Shown: positions 50,864 through 61,240 of the stretch, in pieces
Layout: each line of letters begins with the position of its first letter
How positions within the stretch are numbered: the first letter of the stretch is position 1
Source: Brettanomyces bruxellensis
Taxonomy: Eukaryota; Ascomycota; Pichiomycetes; Pichiales; Pichiaceae
Assembly: GCF_011074885.1 (NCBI RefSeq)
Contig: NC_054688.1
Location: forward strand, 930,001 to 994,000
DNA: 64,000 bases
Reading direction: 5' to 3'
Program-made: the position numbers and the translations under genes
The notes under the pieces: generated by a model
Told to the model about the DNA's origin: nothing
The model's input: only the letters and a program-made list of their open reading frames with translations
The model's database searches: none

Positions 50864-53800
50864 TTACTCCTCTTTATTATTTTCTGAAGTGTCTGCAGTC
50901 ACGTGCTGCTGAGCTTTGGTGTCTTTTTTCTCACCTTCCCGGAATGTCCATTCCGTTCTGTAATAGATGTCGGTAAAGTCACTGATAGCAATGACATCAA
51001 CAGTCTTTCCTCTCAAGGCTTCGTCAATTTCAAGTTGGTCCCGGATCTTATCCATGTGACCGACCCTTTTTGGTGATGATCTTTTAATGGAGAAAAGCTG
51101 ATCATTTTGTAAATCGCACACCATTAAAAACCAAGTCTCCCTTTGTGGCTTTGAAAATTTCGGAGCATAAACCTTGAAGTCAGACTTGTATGCTGCATTT
51201 CTATGAACCAGCTCGAACGTTAATTCGTCCACCTTTTTCTGTGAAACATGGAATTTACTCACAGGAAGTGTAGAAGCCACCCTTAAGAACTGATCTACTC
51301 TCCTTTTCTCCACATTGAGGTCAATTGCAAGCTTATGAAGCTTGCTACGGGGTAAGCAGCCGATTTTCTCAATTGTCAATTCCTGACTAGCATGACCTGA
51401 AGAATGCCAATTACTTCCATCATCATCGTAAGAGCCTTCAGGTAAATCCCTAGGTTTTAATCCAGGAAGTGTGTAGATAAAATTCTGATTGAACCAGCAG
51501 CATGCCTTAATACATTGCATTAGCCTTATTAGCGTTAAAACCGATGATAAAAATCCAAGTTCAGAAGTGGCGTCAATGTAGGCTTGGAGTATACGCAAAC
51601 TCTGGTCAAGAACGGAAACCGTATCTTGAGCATAATCTGCAATTGGCATTTCAACTCTCGACATATAAGCCTGAAGAAGTAGAAATGCCTTGATATGTGG
51701 ATCCCAAATAAATTCGCAATCTTCAAGATCACTAGCCGGGTATCTCATTTGTTCTGACATCTCTGTATTGATTAATTCCTCACCATGCCTTGTCGGTAAC
51801 TCATCATACTCGGCAGCCTCAGCAAGCCATCTTAAGCATTCACGGAAAGTGGCAGAACTCTTCACATTATTGAGAAGCTTACGCATCGTTCGGTGTGATA
51901 AATAATAGTAAGAAGATATCTGTAAGTATGGTGTAGGATAAATACGATCCCCACTACCAATCAGACATTTTGACTTTCTAAGCTCCCCAACAACATGATC
52001 AATAAGGTCACTCAAATATTTGTTAATGGCATCTTCTGTAGTATCTTCTATGCCATAATATGTTGGATTGTGGTGTGCCCTTCTATAAAGAAACGTCCAC
52101 GTAAGAAAATCCATGGCATCTTGCCGGCTTTTTATTGTTCCTGATGAAATCTCGGCACCAATATGATCATCTAGAACTTTGTGCAAGGATGATTCCACTG
52201 GAAAGCCAATATTAAGGAAATGTTTGTAGAAACTCTTCTTTGACTCTTTAGTAAACACCATGGCAACTCCGCTTGTATCAAAAGCTGGACGACCTGCTCT
52301 TCCCATCATCTGAAGAATATCAGTCAAATCCATGTCCTTGTATCCTTCAATTTTGGCATCAAAGTATTGCGTACCTTTAATAATAACTAAGTATGCGGGT
52401 AAGTTAACACCCCATGCCAAAGTAGAAGTTGCAACAAGAATCTGTATTTTACCCTCCTCAAATAACTTATGAGAAATTCTCCTATCACTCTGAACCAAAC
52501 CAGCATGATGAAGTCCAATACCAAACTGAAGTGACAATTTCAACGTATCATCTTTAACTTTGCTAACAATAGGCTCGAGCTCCTCTTCAGTCATCCGGCT
52601 AAACCTTCTTGGATTTTCCTCCATACCGCACAAATGAATCAAATCTAAAGCGGTAAGTCTTGTCTGTCGACGTGATGGAACAAAGATTAAAACAGGCTTT
52701 GAAGGTGAATGCTGTTTAATGGCCATGAATGCCGGCTTATTCATGGTTTTCATTAAAGGTGAAAATGCAAGATTGTCAGGGAAACCATCAATAAACATCT
52801 GTAGCGGAACAGGACGAATACTTTGTGGAAAATTGAATAAACCATCTTTGACCTTAAGCCAACCTGCCATATCCACCGCATTAGAGACTGCAGTAGAAAG
52901 ACCCAATAAACGAATTGGATTCTTCGTGAAGGAAGATATATAATTCATTCTGCTGACGATAATTTCTAAAATTGGACCTCTATCACTAGCAAGTAAATGA
53001 ATTTCATCCATTATAACAAGTGAGAGGTGCTGGACAAATTTCCTCGTTTGCCAGTTTCTGGAAATACCATCAAACTTCTCTGGGGTCGTAACTATAATGT
53101 CTGCTTCATGAATATCCTTTGCATCAGGTAACGAGTCACCTGTAAGCTCAACTATCTTATGTAATGTATGCTTGCAAATTCTCCTATTCCAGTCATCGAC
53201 CCTCTCCCGAACCAAGGCTTTCATTGGTGCAATATAAACAACCTTTGAATGTGGATATTCTCTAAATGCATGCCACATTGCCAATTCTGCAACCACAGTT
53301 TTACCTGAACCAGTTGGGGATCCCACAAAAACGTTACTGTCCGAATAGTATAGCGTATGAAAGACCATAGTTTGCATTGGATTGAAATAGCTGAACTTCT
53401 CTTTATAAATACGTTCGACTTCGTCATCGTGCAAGGCACTAATAGGCAATGGCTGGAGTCTCAATAGTTTCGTCTGAATTGTCTCATTATAAGGTTTGAT
53501 CAAATGTTGGAAAGAAACAGCATGAATAGCCTCTGATCCAAACCAAGTATCACTCAATGCCCTAATAATAATTTGTTTGGGAGGAGGATTTGATAGAGGA
53601 ATCATGACATCAAGCGAGTGCTCCGAGTTCATGGATCTTCTATTAAGGATGTATTTTTCACTGTGTAAAATATTGCTCTTTTCACTATCCTCCACAAATA
53701 TCCAGAAGAATTGGATGTTTCCGTGATTTTCATAGCTCCAAGTGAAATCTGGTCTGATCGTAATGTGAACTCGCAAAACGTTACTGGTCACTGGGAAGCA

Positions 53801-56800
53801 TTCAGCGTCCAATAAAAGGTATGGGAACCGGCCAATTAACTTATAAAGAACATTGCCCATGTGCTTATTGTGGACAAAATCACCCAATTCAGATGCAGAC
53901 ATATCCCTTAGACTGTCAATACTAGGATTTTTGTTCTCGATTACTTTAATGATATGCTCGGGAAGGTCAAACTGGCGAATTGGATGTTGGAAAGGCCAAA
54001 TCCTCTTATCAACAGCTTTACATATAGCCAACATACCCCTTGCAAAATTACCCCATTTTCTGTCTAGGGCTATAAAGAAAAGAGCTCTGCAAATACGAGC
54101 CGAATTCTGGGCAATATAATTGGAATCCGAGTATAATGCTGAATCTTTGATCGCTGCACGAGAGATAAATGATTGTAACAAAATATTTGTCTTTAGTTGC
54201 GAAGTCTCCATCTTAGGATCAATTTCGCAAGCGGCCTTTTCTTTCTTCAAACTGTCTAACTCTTTTCCTTCCTCTTCCCTATACTTAATATTGTCGAACT
54301 CACTGCTCATAGATATAATACTCAAAACATCAGCCTCTGTGACCATTGGATTCATTAGCTGATTAAATATTTCCACAGACTCGTTTAAAAGATAGAAATC
54401 GGATGCTATTCTACCCAAATCTTTCGGTATTAAAGCAGTTGATCTCTCATCATAAACAATCATTTGAAGTGATTGTAATTTTTTGGCTGCCTTTACAATC
54501 ATGTCTCTTCTCTTCTGCACAAGCATTGGATCTTCAGCCAACTCCTTCCATCCGATACCATATCCAAATGGATTCTTTTTCATTCTCACATTCATATAAG
54601 TGTATCCAAGCCATTGCACTCCTTCGTCAACGTTTGTGACAGTGCCTAGCGAAATTTCGGCATTGAGATTATCGACAAGTTTTCCAGCAAGTTTGGATTC
54701 AATTGGATGCTGCTCTAAAAGCAAAGTGACATAATGATCGAGCTTGTCCGAGGTAGTGCACAAAATTCCGATACCATGTGCCTGATACTGGGGTCTTCCT
54801 GCACGACCAAAGATCTGAAGGACATCGGAAATTCCCAAATCAACAAAGCCACCAGCTTGAGCATTGTACACTTGTGTTCCCTTGATAATAACAGCTGCAG
54901 CTGGAAGATTCACACCCCATGCCAATGTGGCAGTACAACAAAGAACTTTAATAGCACCGGCAAGAAACATCTTCTCAGTTAAATTTCTATCCGCACGCAA
55001 CATACCAGCATGATGAACACCAAATCCACCTTTAAAAAGCTCTCTGACATCCTTATTTTTGTTTTTCCCCATTTCACGCTCAAAAAGATCATATTTGGCA
55101 CTATCCGAGCAGTCAAAATATCCAGACATGCTCTGTTCTTCCGCCATATGAATAAAAGTCCGGGCAGTACGAACAGTATCCTTTCTTGAATGCACAAACA
55201 CCATAATCTGGTGGCCCAAGGAAAGCATATCGATAACTTTTTCAAAAGCGACGCTATCCAATTTCTCTCTAGACTGTTTTGAGCCAGCCTTAGCCCGAAC
55301 ACCCAAAAGCTGCTGCTCAAGTGGAACCGGTCTAAATGATTGGTCAAAGTAAAACATACCAACGTTTCTGTTAACACCAAGGAAATCCGCAACATCCACA
55401 TAGTTTGGTAAAGTGGCAGAAAGACCAATAATCCTAATCATAGACTGTGTACTCTCAACCTGTCGAAGCGTACGAGCAACTAATGTTTCTATGACGGAAC
55501 CTCTATCTTCCTGAAGGAGATGCACCTCATCAATAATCAAGAGTTTAACTTTTTCAACAAGTTCCGTATCTCCGGTTGATTTCCTAGTGACAACATCCCA
55601 CTTCTCTGGTGTGGTAACAATAATCTGGGTCGCCATTATCTCGCTTTTTGTCAATTGCATATCACCTGTAAGCTCTCGAACTTGTATTCCAAGCCATGCT
55701 AAAGCCTTTGAAAACTTATCGACAATCTCAGCTGCTAGAGCCTTTAGCGGTGCCACATAAACAATCTTAAACTCATCATAGTCTATATTCATTTGCACAT
55801 TTGAGTCTCCAGTTTCGGACTCGCTATTAAACTGCCCTATAGTATGAAGTATGGTAAGTAATGCTACTCCGGTTTTACCAGCACCTGTCGGTGCACAAAC
55901 AAGCATATTCTCGTTCGTATTGTATGCAACATCATAGACTAATGATTGCATTCTATTAAGAGTCTGAAATCCGTTAAACGTTCCTTGGCACATAAAGTCT
56001 AAATCCTTAATATTTACCTGCTTGCTTGGGGCATTTGTTGGCTTCCTCAATGAGGGAGGGATATCAATTTCTTCGTGATCCTGATATGAAGTTCTTGTAC
56101 TACCAATTGGTAGTGTGTACTTTTTCCCGGTAATCGCAAGAATGCTTCCCGTATCGTTTGCCTGGTAAACGTGCGGATATCTAACTTTAGCCTTGTTTTT
56201 TTCAAGTTTCACGTTTAAAGCCTTAGACCGATTTTCCCGGTATTGCTCTTCCAGCTGTTCATCAGTCAGCAATCTGTAACCAGAAAGAGTCTGATCGGAC
56301 GTTCGTTCATCTGTCTCAGTCGTCTGTTTGTCCTCACTTTTAGAAGCAAGTATGTCTTTGTTCTGAATTATTTCTGAAATGAGATCAAACTCCTCAAAGC
56401 CTAATGTATCAGCCAATGAGCTCTGTAAGCCTTCAGACGTATGCTCTTCCGTGATTGTCTTGATGATACCTTGCAGCATTTGTTTAGCCTGTGACTCAAC
56501 TTCAGAACCATCAGTATCATCTGAAAATTGCTTCTTATATACTCTTTTGCAACCTTCCAAGATATCTGATATAATGCTTTCACATTTCACATCTTCTTCT
56601 TTTCCTAAATGTTGTTTATTATCAGCTTTATCGCTGTCTTCCTCCTCGTCTTCATAATCTATAAGAAGTTCCCGATCAACATTTTCAAAAGATTTCAACA
56701 ACCACCTCATATCCCTAGTCAATAAATCAATTTTCTGCTCACCCTTTCTATCATCAATAATATTCCTTGGAAGCTTGAAAATCTCTGCATCTGTTCCGAT

Positions 56801-56881
56801 CTCCATCTTACTAACAGCCTCAATCATAGGCTCCATTGCGTGCATGTACGACTTTGTAGAGTTAACATTGTATGATGCCAT
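50864..56881 (-). CDS. SLH1: Ski2-like RNA helicase Slh1 (RQT complex, ASCC3 orthologue)
   Basis: Large helicase of the ribosome-quality-control trigger complex, which splits collided, ubiquitinated ribosomes. About 2,005 residues from the ATG at 56881 (yeast Slh1 1,967). It has two tandem helicase cassettes. Cassette 1 shows C-A-P-T-G-A-G-K-T (Lys near 336) and D-E-V-H (near 450). Cassette 2 shows G-S-P-T-G-S-G-K-T (near 1194) and D-E-I-H (near 1293). Each is followed by a Sec63-type domain. The second cassette keeps full motifs, and the segment F-Q-T-L-N-R-M-Q-S-L-V-Y with T-N-E-N-M-L-V-C favours Slh1/ASCC3 over the spliceosomal relative Brr2. An in-frame ATG at 56935 would add 18 lysine-rich residues. 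The frame is intact over 6 kb, in contrast to LOS1 and PPS1. Confidence 0.93.
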   Translation of the reverse strand: MASYNVNSTKSYMHAMEPMIEAVSKMEIGTDAEIFKLPRNIIDDRKGEQKIDLLTRDMRWLLKSFENVDRELLIDYEDEEEDSDKADNKQHLGKEEDVKCESIISDILEGCKRVYKKQFSDDTDGSEVESQAKQMLQGIIKTITEEHTSEGLQSSLADTLGFEEFDLISEIIQNKDILASKSEDKQTTETDERTSDQTLSGYRLLTDEQLEEQYRENRSKALNVKLEKNKAKVRYPHVYQANDTGSILAITGKKYTLPIGSTRTSYQDHEEIDIPPSLRKPTNAPSKQVNIKDLDFMCQGTFNGFQTLNRMQSLVYDVAYNTNENMLVCAPTGAGKTGVALLTILHTIGQFNSESETGDSNVQMNIDYDEFKIVYVAPLKALAAEIVDKFSKALAWLGIQVRELTGDMQLTKSEIMATQIIVTTPEKWDVVTRKSTGDTELVEKVKLLIIDEVHLLQEDRGSVIETLVARTLRQVESTQSMIRIIGLSATLPNYVDVADFLGVNRNVGMFYFDQSFRPVPLEQQLLGVRAKAGSKQSREKLDSVAFEKVIDMLSLGHQIMVFVHSRKDTVRTARTFIHMAEEQSMSGYFDCSDSAKYDLFEREMGKNKNKDVRELFKGGFGVHHAGMLRADRNLTEKMFLAGAIKVLCCTATLAWGVNLPAAAVIIKGTQVYNAQAGGFVDLGISDVLQIFGRAGRPQYQAHGIGILCTTSDKLDHYVTLLLEQHPIESKLAGKLVDNLNAEISLGTVTNVDEGVQWLGYTYMNVRMKKNPFGYGIGWKELAEDPMLVQKRRDMIVKAAKKLQSLQMIVYDERSTALIPKDLGRIASDFYLLNESVEIFNQLMNPMVTEADVLSIISMSSEFDNIKYREEEGKELDSLKKEKAACEIDPKMETSQLKTNILLQSFISRAAIKDSALYSDSNYIAQNSARICRALFFIALDRKWGNFARGMLAICKAVDKRIWPFQHPIRQFDLPEHIIKVIENKNPSIDSLRDMSASELGDFVHNKHMGNVLYKLIGRFPYLLLDAECFPVTSNVLRVHITIRPDFTWSYENHGNIQFFWIFVEDSEKSNILHSEKYILNRRSMNSEHSLDVMIPLSNPPPKQIIIRALSDTWFGSEAIHAVSFQHLIKPYNETIQTKLLRLQPLPISALHDDEVERIYKEKFSYFNPMQTMVFHTLYYSDSNVFVGSPTGSGKTVVAELAMWHAFREYPHSKVVYIAPMKALVRERVDDWNRRICKHTLHKIVELTGDSLPDAKDIHEADIIVTTPEKFDGISRNWQTRKFVQHLSLVIMDEIHLLASDRGPILEIIVSRMNYISSFTKNPIRLLGLSTAVSNAVDMAGWLKVKDGLFNFPQSIRPVPLQMFIDGFPDNLAFSPLMKTMNKPAFMAIKQHSPSKPVLIFVPSRRQTRLTALDLIHLCGMEENPRRFSRMTEEELEPIVSKVKDDTLKLSLQFGIGLHHAGLVQSDRRISHKLFEEGKIQILVATSTLAWGVNLPAYLVIIKGTQYFDAKIEGYKDMDLTDILQMMGRAGRPAFDTSGVAMVFTKESKKSFYKHFLNIGFPVESSLHKVLDDHIGAEISSGTIKSRQDAMDFLTWTFLYRRAHHNPTYYGIEDTTEDAINKYLSDLIDHVVGELRKSKCLIGSGDRIYPTPYLQISSYYYLSHRTMRKLLNNVKSSATFRECLRWLAEAAEYDELPTRHGEELINTEMSEQMRYPASDLEDCEFIWDPHIKAFLLLQAYMSRVEMPIADYAQDTVSVLDQSLRILQAYIDATSELGFLSSVLTLIRLMQCIKACCWFNQNFIYTLPGLKPRDLPEGSYDDDGSNWHSSGHASQELTIEKIGCLPRSKLHKLAIDLNVEKRRVDQFLRVASTLPVSKFHVSQKKVDELTFELVHRNAAYKSDFKVYAPKFSKPQRETWFLMVCDLQNDQLFSIKRSSPKRVGHMDKIRDQLEIDEALRGKTVDVIAISDFTDIYYRTEWTFREGEKKDTKAQQHVTADTSENNKEE

Positions 56882-57224
56882 TTTCCCCTTTGTATATTTC
56901 CTCCAGAAATATACTTTCTTCTTCTTTAAGCACACAGCTATTTTTAAATTGACTTTTTACTTCTCAGTATATCACTTTCCCCTCTTTGATGCTAGCTTAT
57001 TAACCGCCTTTGTTATACCTCTACGTTCTCATAGCCCATACACCGCCATAAATTTTTCATCCCAGTTATGTGCTTTTTTTTTTTTTCACACAATTCTTCA
57101 GGCTGTGTAGTTGTAAATTGTCGAAGGAACTGAGATTAGTTGCAAGGTAAGAATACGAGATATTGATATATTTTTCGGTATATTTCGCTGTCAAGACGCT
57201 AAGCAGAAAGGTTTAATATACAAC

Positions 57225-58034
57225 ATGTCATCCGCTGCAGATCTTCCGGCACAGGATCTTGTGATCTACTCCGATGGTTCTATAACTCCACAATCAAGTG
57301 TAGCATTAGGCAAAGAGTACACCTTCAGTTTGCTGCTCTATACAGAGTTCACAAAATGCACGTGGTTTGAGGTTGCATTGATACAAAGCAGTATGCTAGA
57401 CAAGTGTTATATAAATTCAACCACACAAAATCAAGATAATTATAGCTTACGAAACTCAAAATCTAACGTACTTTTTGCATCATTTGGAAACGGTTCTGAG
57501 GTCTACGCTAAGCAGTTCCAAAAATATGTCAAAGCTGATATAACAGCTGTGAACGGAGTTTTCAAATTTGTAACATTTTTGGAAGAGGATATTGACAAAT
57601 GGTTTGATATATTGTGGACGGAAGCAGAAAGGTTGACTCAGGATAAAACTAAAATATTGAACATTTTTATAGAAGATCCACAGCTTTTTCTATTTATGAA
57701 AGACTGTGACGAAGATGATGTTATTAGCAAATTGGCAAAACTTAACAGAATTGGTAATGTCTATATTATTGCCCCCTCTGACAAAAGTTTGATTCAGCCT
57801 TCAGAACTACCCAACGATTTGGCTACAATATACACCAGCTTTATTTTCAAGTTGCTTCATAGATCTAATCTTATAGTAAGATTGCAGCCATTGAAGACAG
57901 GCAGGGCTGATGATATCACAGGTGAACTTGTTATTAATAAAGGATTGGTCGACCATACAAAACTTCAAGTCTTAGAAAGGGAATATTTGTACGTGATAGG
58001 GAAAGAGGGATCTGTCAAATTGTTCTATCGTTAG
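57225..58034 (+). CDS. ELP6: Elongator subunit Elp6
   Basis: RecA-like, catalytically inactive subunit of the Elp4-Elp5-Elp6 hexamer of Elongator, which modifies wobble uridines in tRNA. At 269 residues it matches yeast Elp6 (273). Matching segments are the start Q-D-L-V-I-Y-S-D, the middle V-L-F-A-S-F, and the strongly conserved end: L-Q-P-L-K-T-G-R-A-D-D-I-T-G and E-Y-L-Y-V-I-G-K-E-G-S-V-K-L-F-Y-R. No Walker A is present, as expected. It is divergent from SLH1 with under 350 bp between starts, so the two share a promoter region. Confidence 0.93.
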   Translation: MSSAADLPAQDLVIYSDGSITPQSSVALGKEYTFSLLLYTEFTKCTWFEVALIQSSMLDKCYINSTTQNQDNYSLRNSKSNVLFASFGNGSEVYAKQFQKYVKADITAVNGVFKFVTFLEEDIDKWFDILWTEAERLTQDKTKILNIFIEDPQLFLFMKDCDEDDVISKLAKLNRIGNVYIIAPSDKSLIQPSELPNDLATIYTSFIFKLLHRSNLIVRLQPLKTGRADDITGELVINKGLVDHTKLQVLEREYLYVIGKEGSVKLFYR

Positions 58035-58123
58035 AGTGTGCAATTCTGCCCTGGCCTGTCCATATGCACCACTATATACAGTTATTTGTCATGTTTTAAT
58101 CTTAATTACATTTCGTCGTTCAT

Positions 58124-59818
58124 CTACCCACTCCGACGATACATGTTGTAGTAATCATCCAACGTGAACTCAATGGCACATCTAGTTTGAAGTAATGGAT
58201 ATAACGGCCACACAGAACGTTCGCCAACCCGAATCCAGTAAGGAATATTCGCCGTATATTTATTGACATCAAAAATGCGCTTAAAGTCTTTAAATAAAGT
58301 ACGCATCTCTGGGACTATAGGTATCTGATTTCCAGCATACAATGGAGCAGTTTCGTCAGAGAGGGCCCATCTTAAAAAGCTCAATAGGAGCCCCAGTCGA
58401 TCTAGCATTTCCACTCTATATCTAAACTCAAGACTGATTAGTCTATCAATCTTTTTAACGAACGGCCACCTGGACTCCGTCCGTCTCATATCAATTCCAA
58501 TTAATGGTGCCAAATATGGTCTCGCTAATGATACGACGAAATGGTTCACGTTGAACAGCTCAGTCAACCTAGTGTAAGGTGAGACAAACTCTGCATCCCT
58601 CTTTAGAGTCTGATCACCTAAAGTCCGGGCAAAATAAGGGGACATAAACTGGCAATTTCCGTTTGCAAGATGCAATGGTTCAAGTCTTCCATCAACCGTT
58701 TTCACCATTGGCTGCACATTCTCGTTTAGTGCATTGTAACCCAATGAGCATCGCACAGCACTGATTATTGTCACATTTGGTCCACTCAAATAGTTTAGTA
58801 GCGTTGGAAAAGAAGCATCTGTCGGATAAACAACGACATTTAGAACCCTGTTTGACTTCAAGTGCGCTTCCTCAAATGTCATATCTCCCAACTGCCTTCC
58901 CACATAATCAATAAATACCAATATATCCTGGCTAAAGCCACGCTGCAATACATTCTCTATCACATTTCCGCGAGCATCGACCGCACTAGGAGGTGGTAAC
59001 AAGCTGATTAAGTCATTAAGATTAATTTCAAGTTGTGATGGATTTAAAGAGCACACAAGAGCTCCAACAACAGCTCCAATTGATGATCCTGCGATGACGT
59101 TTGGTAGCAAATCTCGGCTGTGTAATGCCTTTATTACACCAAGATGGCATAATCCAAATAGAGTGCCCCCCTGCAAAATAAGAGCTGTTGTCCCCATAGT
59201 CTGCTTCGCATCATGAAAAAAGTTTAGCTTTTCCTGGTAGAATGTCACTACATCCAGTGATCCATCTGGGCATTTGGCATCAGAGATAAAACGTAGGCAC
59301 TCCAAAACCTCGCTTATGTACTCTTCAATCAATATTTTGGTTCCAACATGTGATTTGTTGTACAATCTTTTACTTGAAATGCCACCAAAGTTTCGAAGAA
59401 GGCCCGATCGAAGAAGACTAATGACGCGTTGATAGTCATTGTCAAGTCTGGATTGTCTTAATTCTAAAAGCCGTTCGTGGATAAGCTTATAATCATATCT
59501 CTTACTTGTAAAATTTTGTCTCCACACATCATACTTGTTATATCTGTCTAGCTCTGTAGCCGTCTCCTCATACTGCCCAAAACTCCTGCATTCTTCCAAC
59601 TGTTTTCGCAATCTACGAGAAGGAGAATGCCTTATAATGGCAAGAATCTTTGTGAACCAGAAATTTACCACATCAACAATCAAAAAGGCAATTTTCCATG
59701 CGAACAGAGGAGTGTGATTAATAATTATACTGGTCAAATCCATCAGTAGCACCGCACTGCCATCGATAAAAGAGGCATTCTTTTTAGCCATGTTTGATTG
59801 TTGTATTTTCCTTTTCAA
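58124..59818 (-). CDS. TGL3: Patatin-like triacylglycerol lipase Tgl3
   Basis: Lipid-droplet triacylglycerol lipase of the patatin family; yeast Tgl3 also has lysophospholipid acyltransferase activity. It has 564 residues against 642 in yeast. The missing stretch corresponds to a low-complexity insertion near residue 460 of the yeast protein. Visible are the N-terminal hydrophobic part, R-N-F-x-S-K-R-Y-D-Y and L-R-N-F-G-G-I, then the patatin domain: oxyanion loop L-Q-G-G-T-L-F-G-L-C-H-L-G-V, nucleophile elbow G-S-S-I-G with Ser246, and P-Y-T-R-L-T-E-L-F-N-V-N-H-F-V-V-S-L-A-R-P-Y. The end P-Y-W-I-R-x-G-E-R-S-V-W-P matches Tgl3. Start alternatives are the ATG at 59818 or at 59791. Confidence 0.93.
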   Translation of the reverse strand: MKRKIQQSNMAKKNASFIDGSAVLLMDLTSIIINHTPLFAWKIAFLIVDVVNFWFTKILAIIRHSPSRRLRKQLEECRSFGQYEETATELDRYNKYDVWRQNFTSKRYDYKLIHERLLELRQSRLDNDYQRVISLLRSGLLRNFGGISSKRLYNKSHVGTKILIEEYISEVLECLRFISDAKCPDGSLDVVTFYQEKLNFFHDAKQTMGTTALILQGGTLFGLCHLGVIKALHSRDLLPNVIAGSSIGAVVGALVCSLNPSQLEINLNDLISLLPPPSAVDARGNVIENVLQRGFSQDILVFIDYVGRQLGDMTFEEAHLKSNRVLNVVVYPTDASFPTLLNYLSGPNVTIISAVRCSLGYNALNENVQPMVKTVDGRLEPLHLANGNCQFMSPYFARTLGDQTLKRDAEFVSPYTRLTELFNVNHFVVSLARPYLAPLIGIDMRRTESRWPFVKKIDRLISLEFRYRVEMLDRLGLLLSFLRWALSDETAPLYAGNQIPIVPEMRTLFKDFKRIFDVNKYTANIPYWIRVGERSVWPLYPLLQTRCAIEFTLDDYYNMYRRSG

Positions 59819-60394
59819 TATGTCTTTTCGGTATATCTTCGAAAATTGGTAAAATAAATATGGTTATTAGTGTATTTTTATAGATATACTGACTTTGGAA
59901 TAAAATCGCCCATCCTTTGTTTGACTCCTATTACGACAATTCATATTTTATAGGAAGAAATTGATGCTAATAATGGTATACAAGTCAAGATCTCTGGTCT
60001 CGCATTTTAAATATAGCGAAAATCTGGCTGCGCGTTGTGTGTAATCAATCTTTTTTTTCCAACCTAGCGCGTACAAAAAAAAATATAATATCTATGTACT
60101 ACAGGAAGATGAGACGCACAAAAAAAAATGCTGGTTTAATGCGATGTACGGATGTCAACAGGGGACCCACCGAAGTTTCTCGTTCACCTTTGCCTTAGAG
60201 TGGAAAAATAAAAAAAAAAGCTCAGTAAAGAGCTTCCGACCGTAATTGCCCTTCATCCTAAAATCGAGAAGCATTTACCATTCGATTAGAAGCGCTAGGC
60301 TTGGATACATTTTAGTGTGCAATTGTTTATATAATCTGTTGTCTTAATTTTTGGCCATTCCTTTCTTCGTTTTATCACATTTAATAAGAACAAC
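59819..60394. other. Divergent promoter region TGL3/PRE1
   Basis: Shared upstream region with several A/T runs. It contains TTTGCC at 60189-60194 (GGCAAA on the other strand), a partial match to the Rpn4 proteasome element GGTGGCAAA. The match is weak. Confidence 0.45.
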
Positions 60395-60979
60395 ATGGAC
60401 GCAGCAATTGGAATACGGGTTAATGATGGTGTTATCGTGGCAACATCTAGGGCCTGCACTCGAAGCATCACCATTTTGAAACCGGACGATGATAAAACCA
60501 GAATCTTAAATGAGCATAATATTTTGGCCTATACCGGAACGTCAGGAGATACAACGCAGTTTGCGGATTACATACAGGGAAATATGCAGCTTTATAGTAT
60601 GAGAGAAGGTGTTGATCTCAACTCAAAGGGTATCGCATCATATATAAGGCATGAATTGGCAACTTCACTTAGGTCAAGAAGTCCATACCAAGTGAATATC
60701 TTGCTTGCGGGTCTCGATAAAGGTGATGCACCTTTTCTTTCCAATATTGACTATATGGGAACCCGTGTCGATCTCCCATATGCTGCCCATGGGTATGCCG
60801 CATTCTATGTAATGTCACTTTTCGATCGCCATTACAGGCCAGATATGACACTTAAGGATGGAATGAAGCTTTTGAAGATGTGCAAGGCCGAACTTGATGA
60901 AAGATTTCCTGTGGTATTCAAAGGCTTCCAAGTGAAGGTTGTTGATAAGGAGGGCATTCATAGTTCGGAACTAGAGTAG
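60395..60979 (+). CDS. PRE1: 20S proteasome subunit beta-4 (Pre1)
   Basis: Non-catalytic beta-4 subunit (beta-type 2) of the 20S proteasome core, 194 residues against 198 in yeast. Conserved segments are M-D-A-A-I-G-I-R-V, D-D-D-K-T-R, G-D-T-T-Q-F-A-D-Y-I-Q, L-R-S-R-S-P-Y-Q-V-N and D-Y-M-G-T, plus H-G-Y-A-A-F-Y and H-Y-R-P-D-M-T. There is no propeptide or N-terminal catalytic Thr, as expected for beta-4. Confidence 0.97.
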   Translation: MDAAIGIRVNDGVIVATSRACTRSITILKPDDDKTRILNEHNILAYTGTSGDTTQFADYIQGNMQLYSMREGVDLNSKGIASYIRHELATSLRSRSPYQVNILLAGLDKGDAPFLSNIDYMGTRVDLPYAAHGYAAFYVMSLFDRHYRPDMTLKDGMKLLKMCKAELDERFPVVFKGFQVKVVDKEGIHSSELE

Positions 60980-61240
60980 AGGGTATTTGTTTGTAAATTA
61001 ATACCTGATAATTAGCTACCATATATACTTATATATATGTACTTACCAACGTACTGAGATAAGAAATGGAAAATATACATATATATGATAAAATAAAGAA
61101 CTTCGATATTTGTTTTAGCCTTCTTCATATATCATCATTGACCTTGGTATTGGCTGAGTGTCATAATGTGTAGTGTTATTAAATATTAGATTATCCATTT
61201 TGGTTTTGTATTGTACATAGTTTAGAAAAGTTCTACATCA

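Noticed and set aside
50864..56881. Brr2 as identity of the large helicase
   Set aside because: Length, N-terminus and the segment before the first Walker A match Slh1/ASCC3 better than the spliceosomal Brr2.
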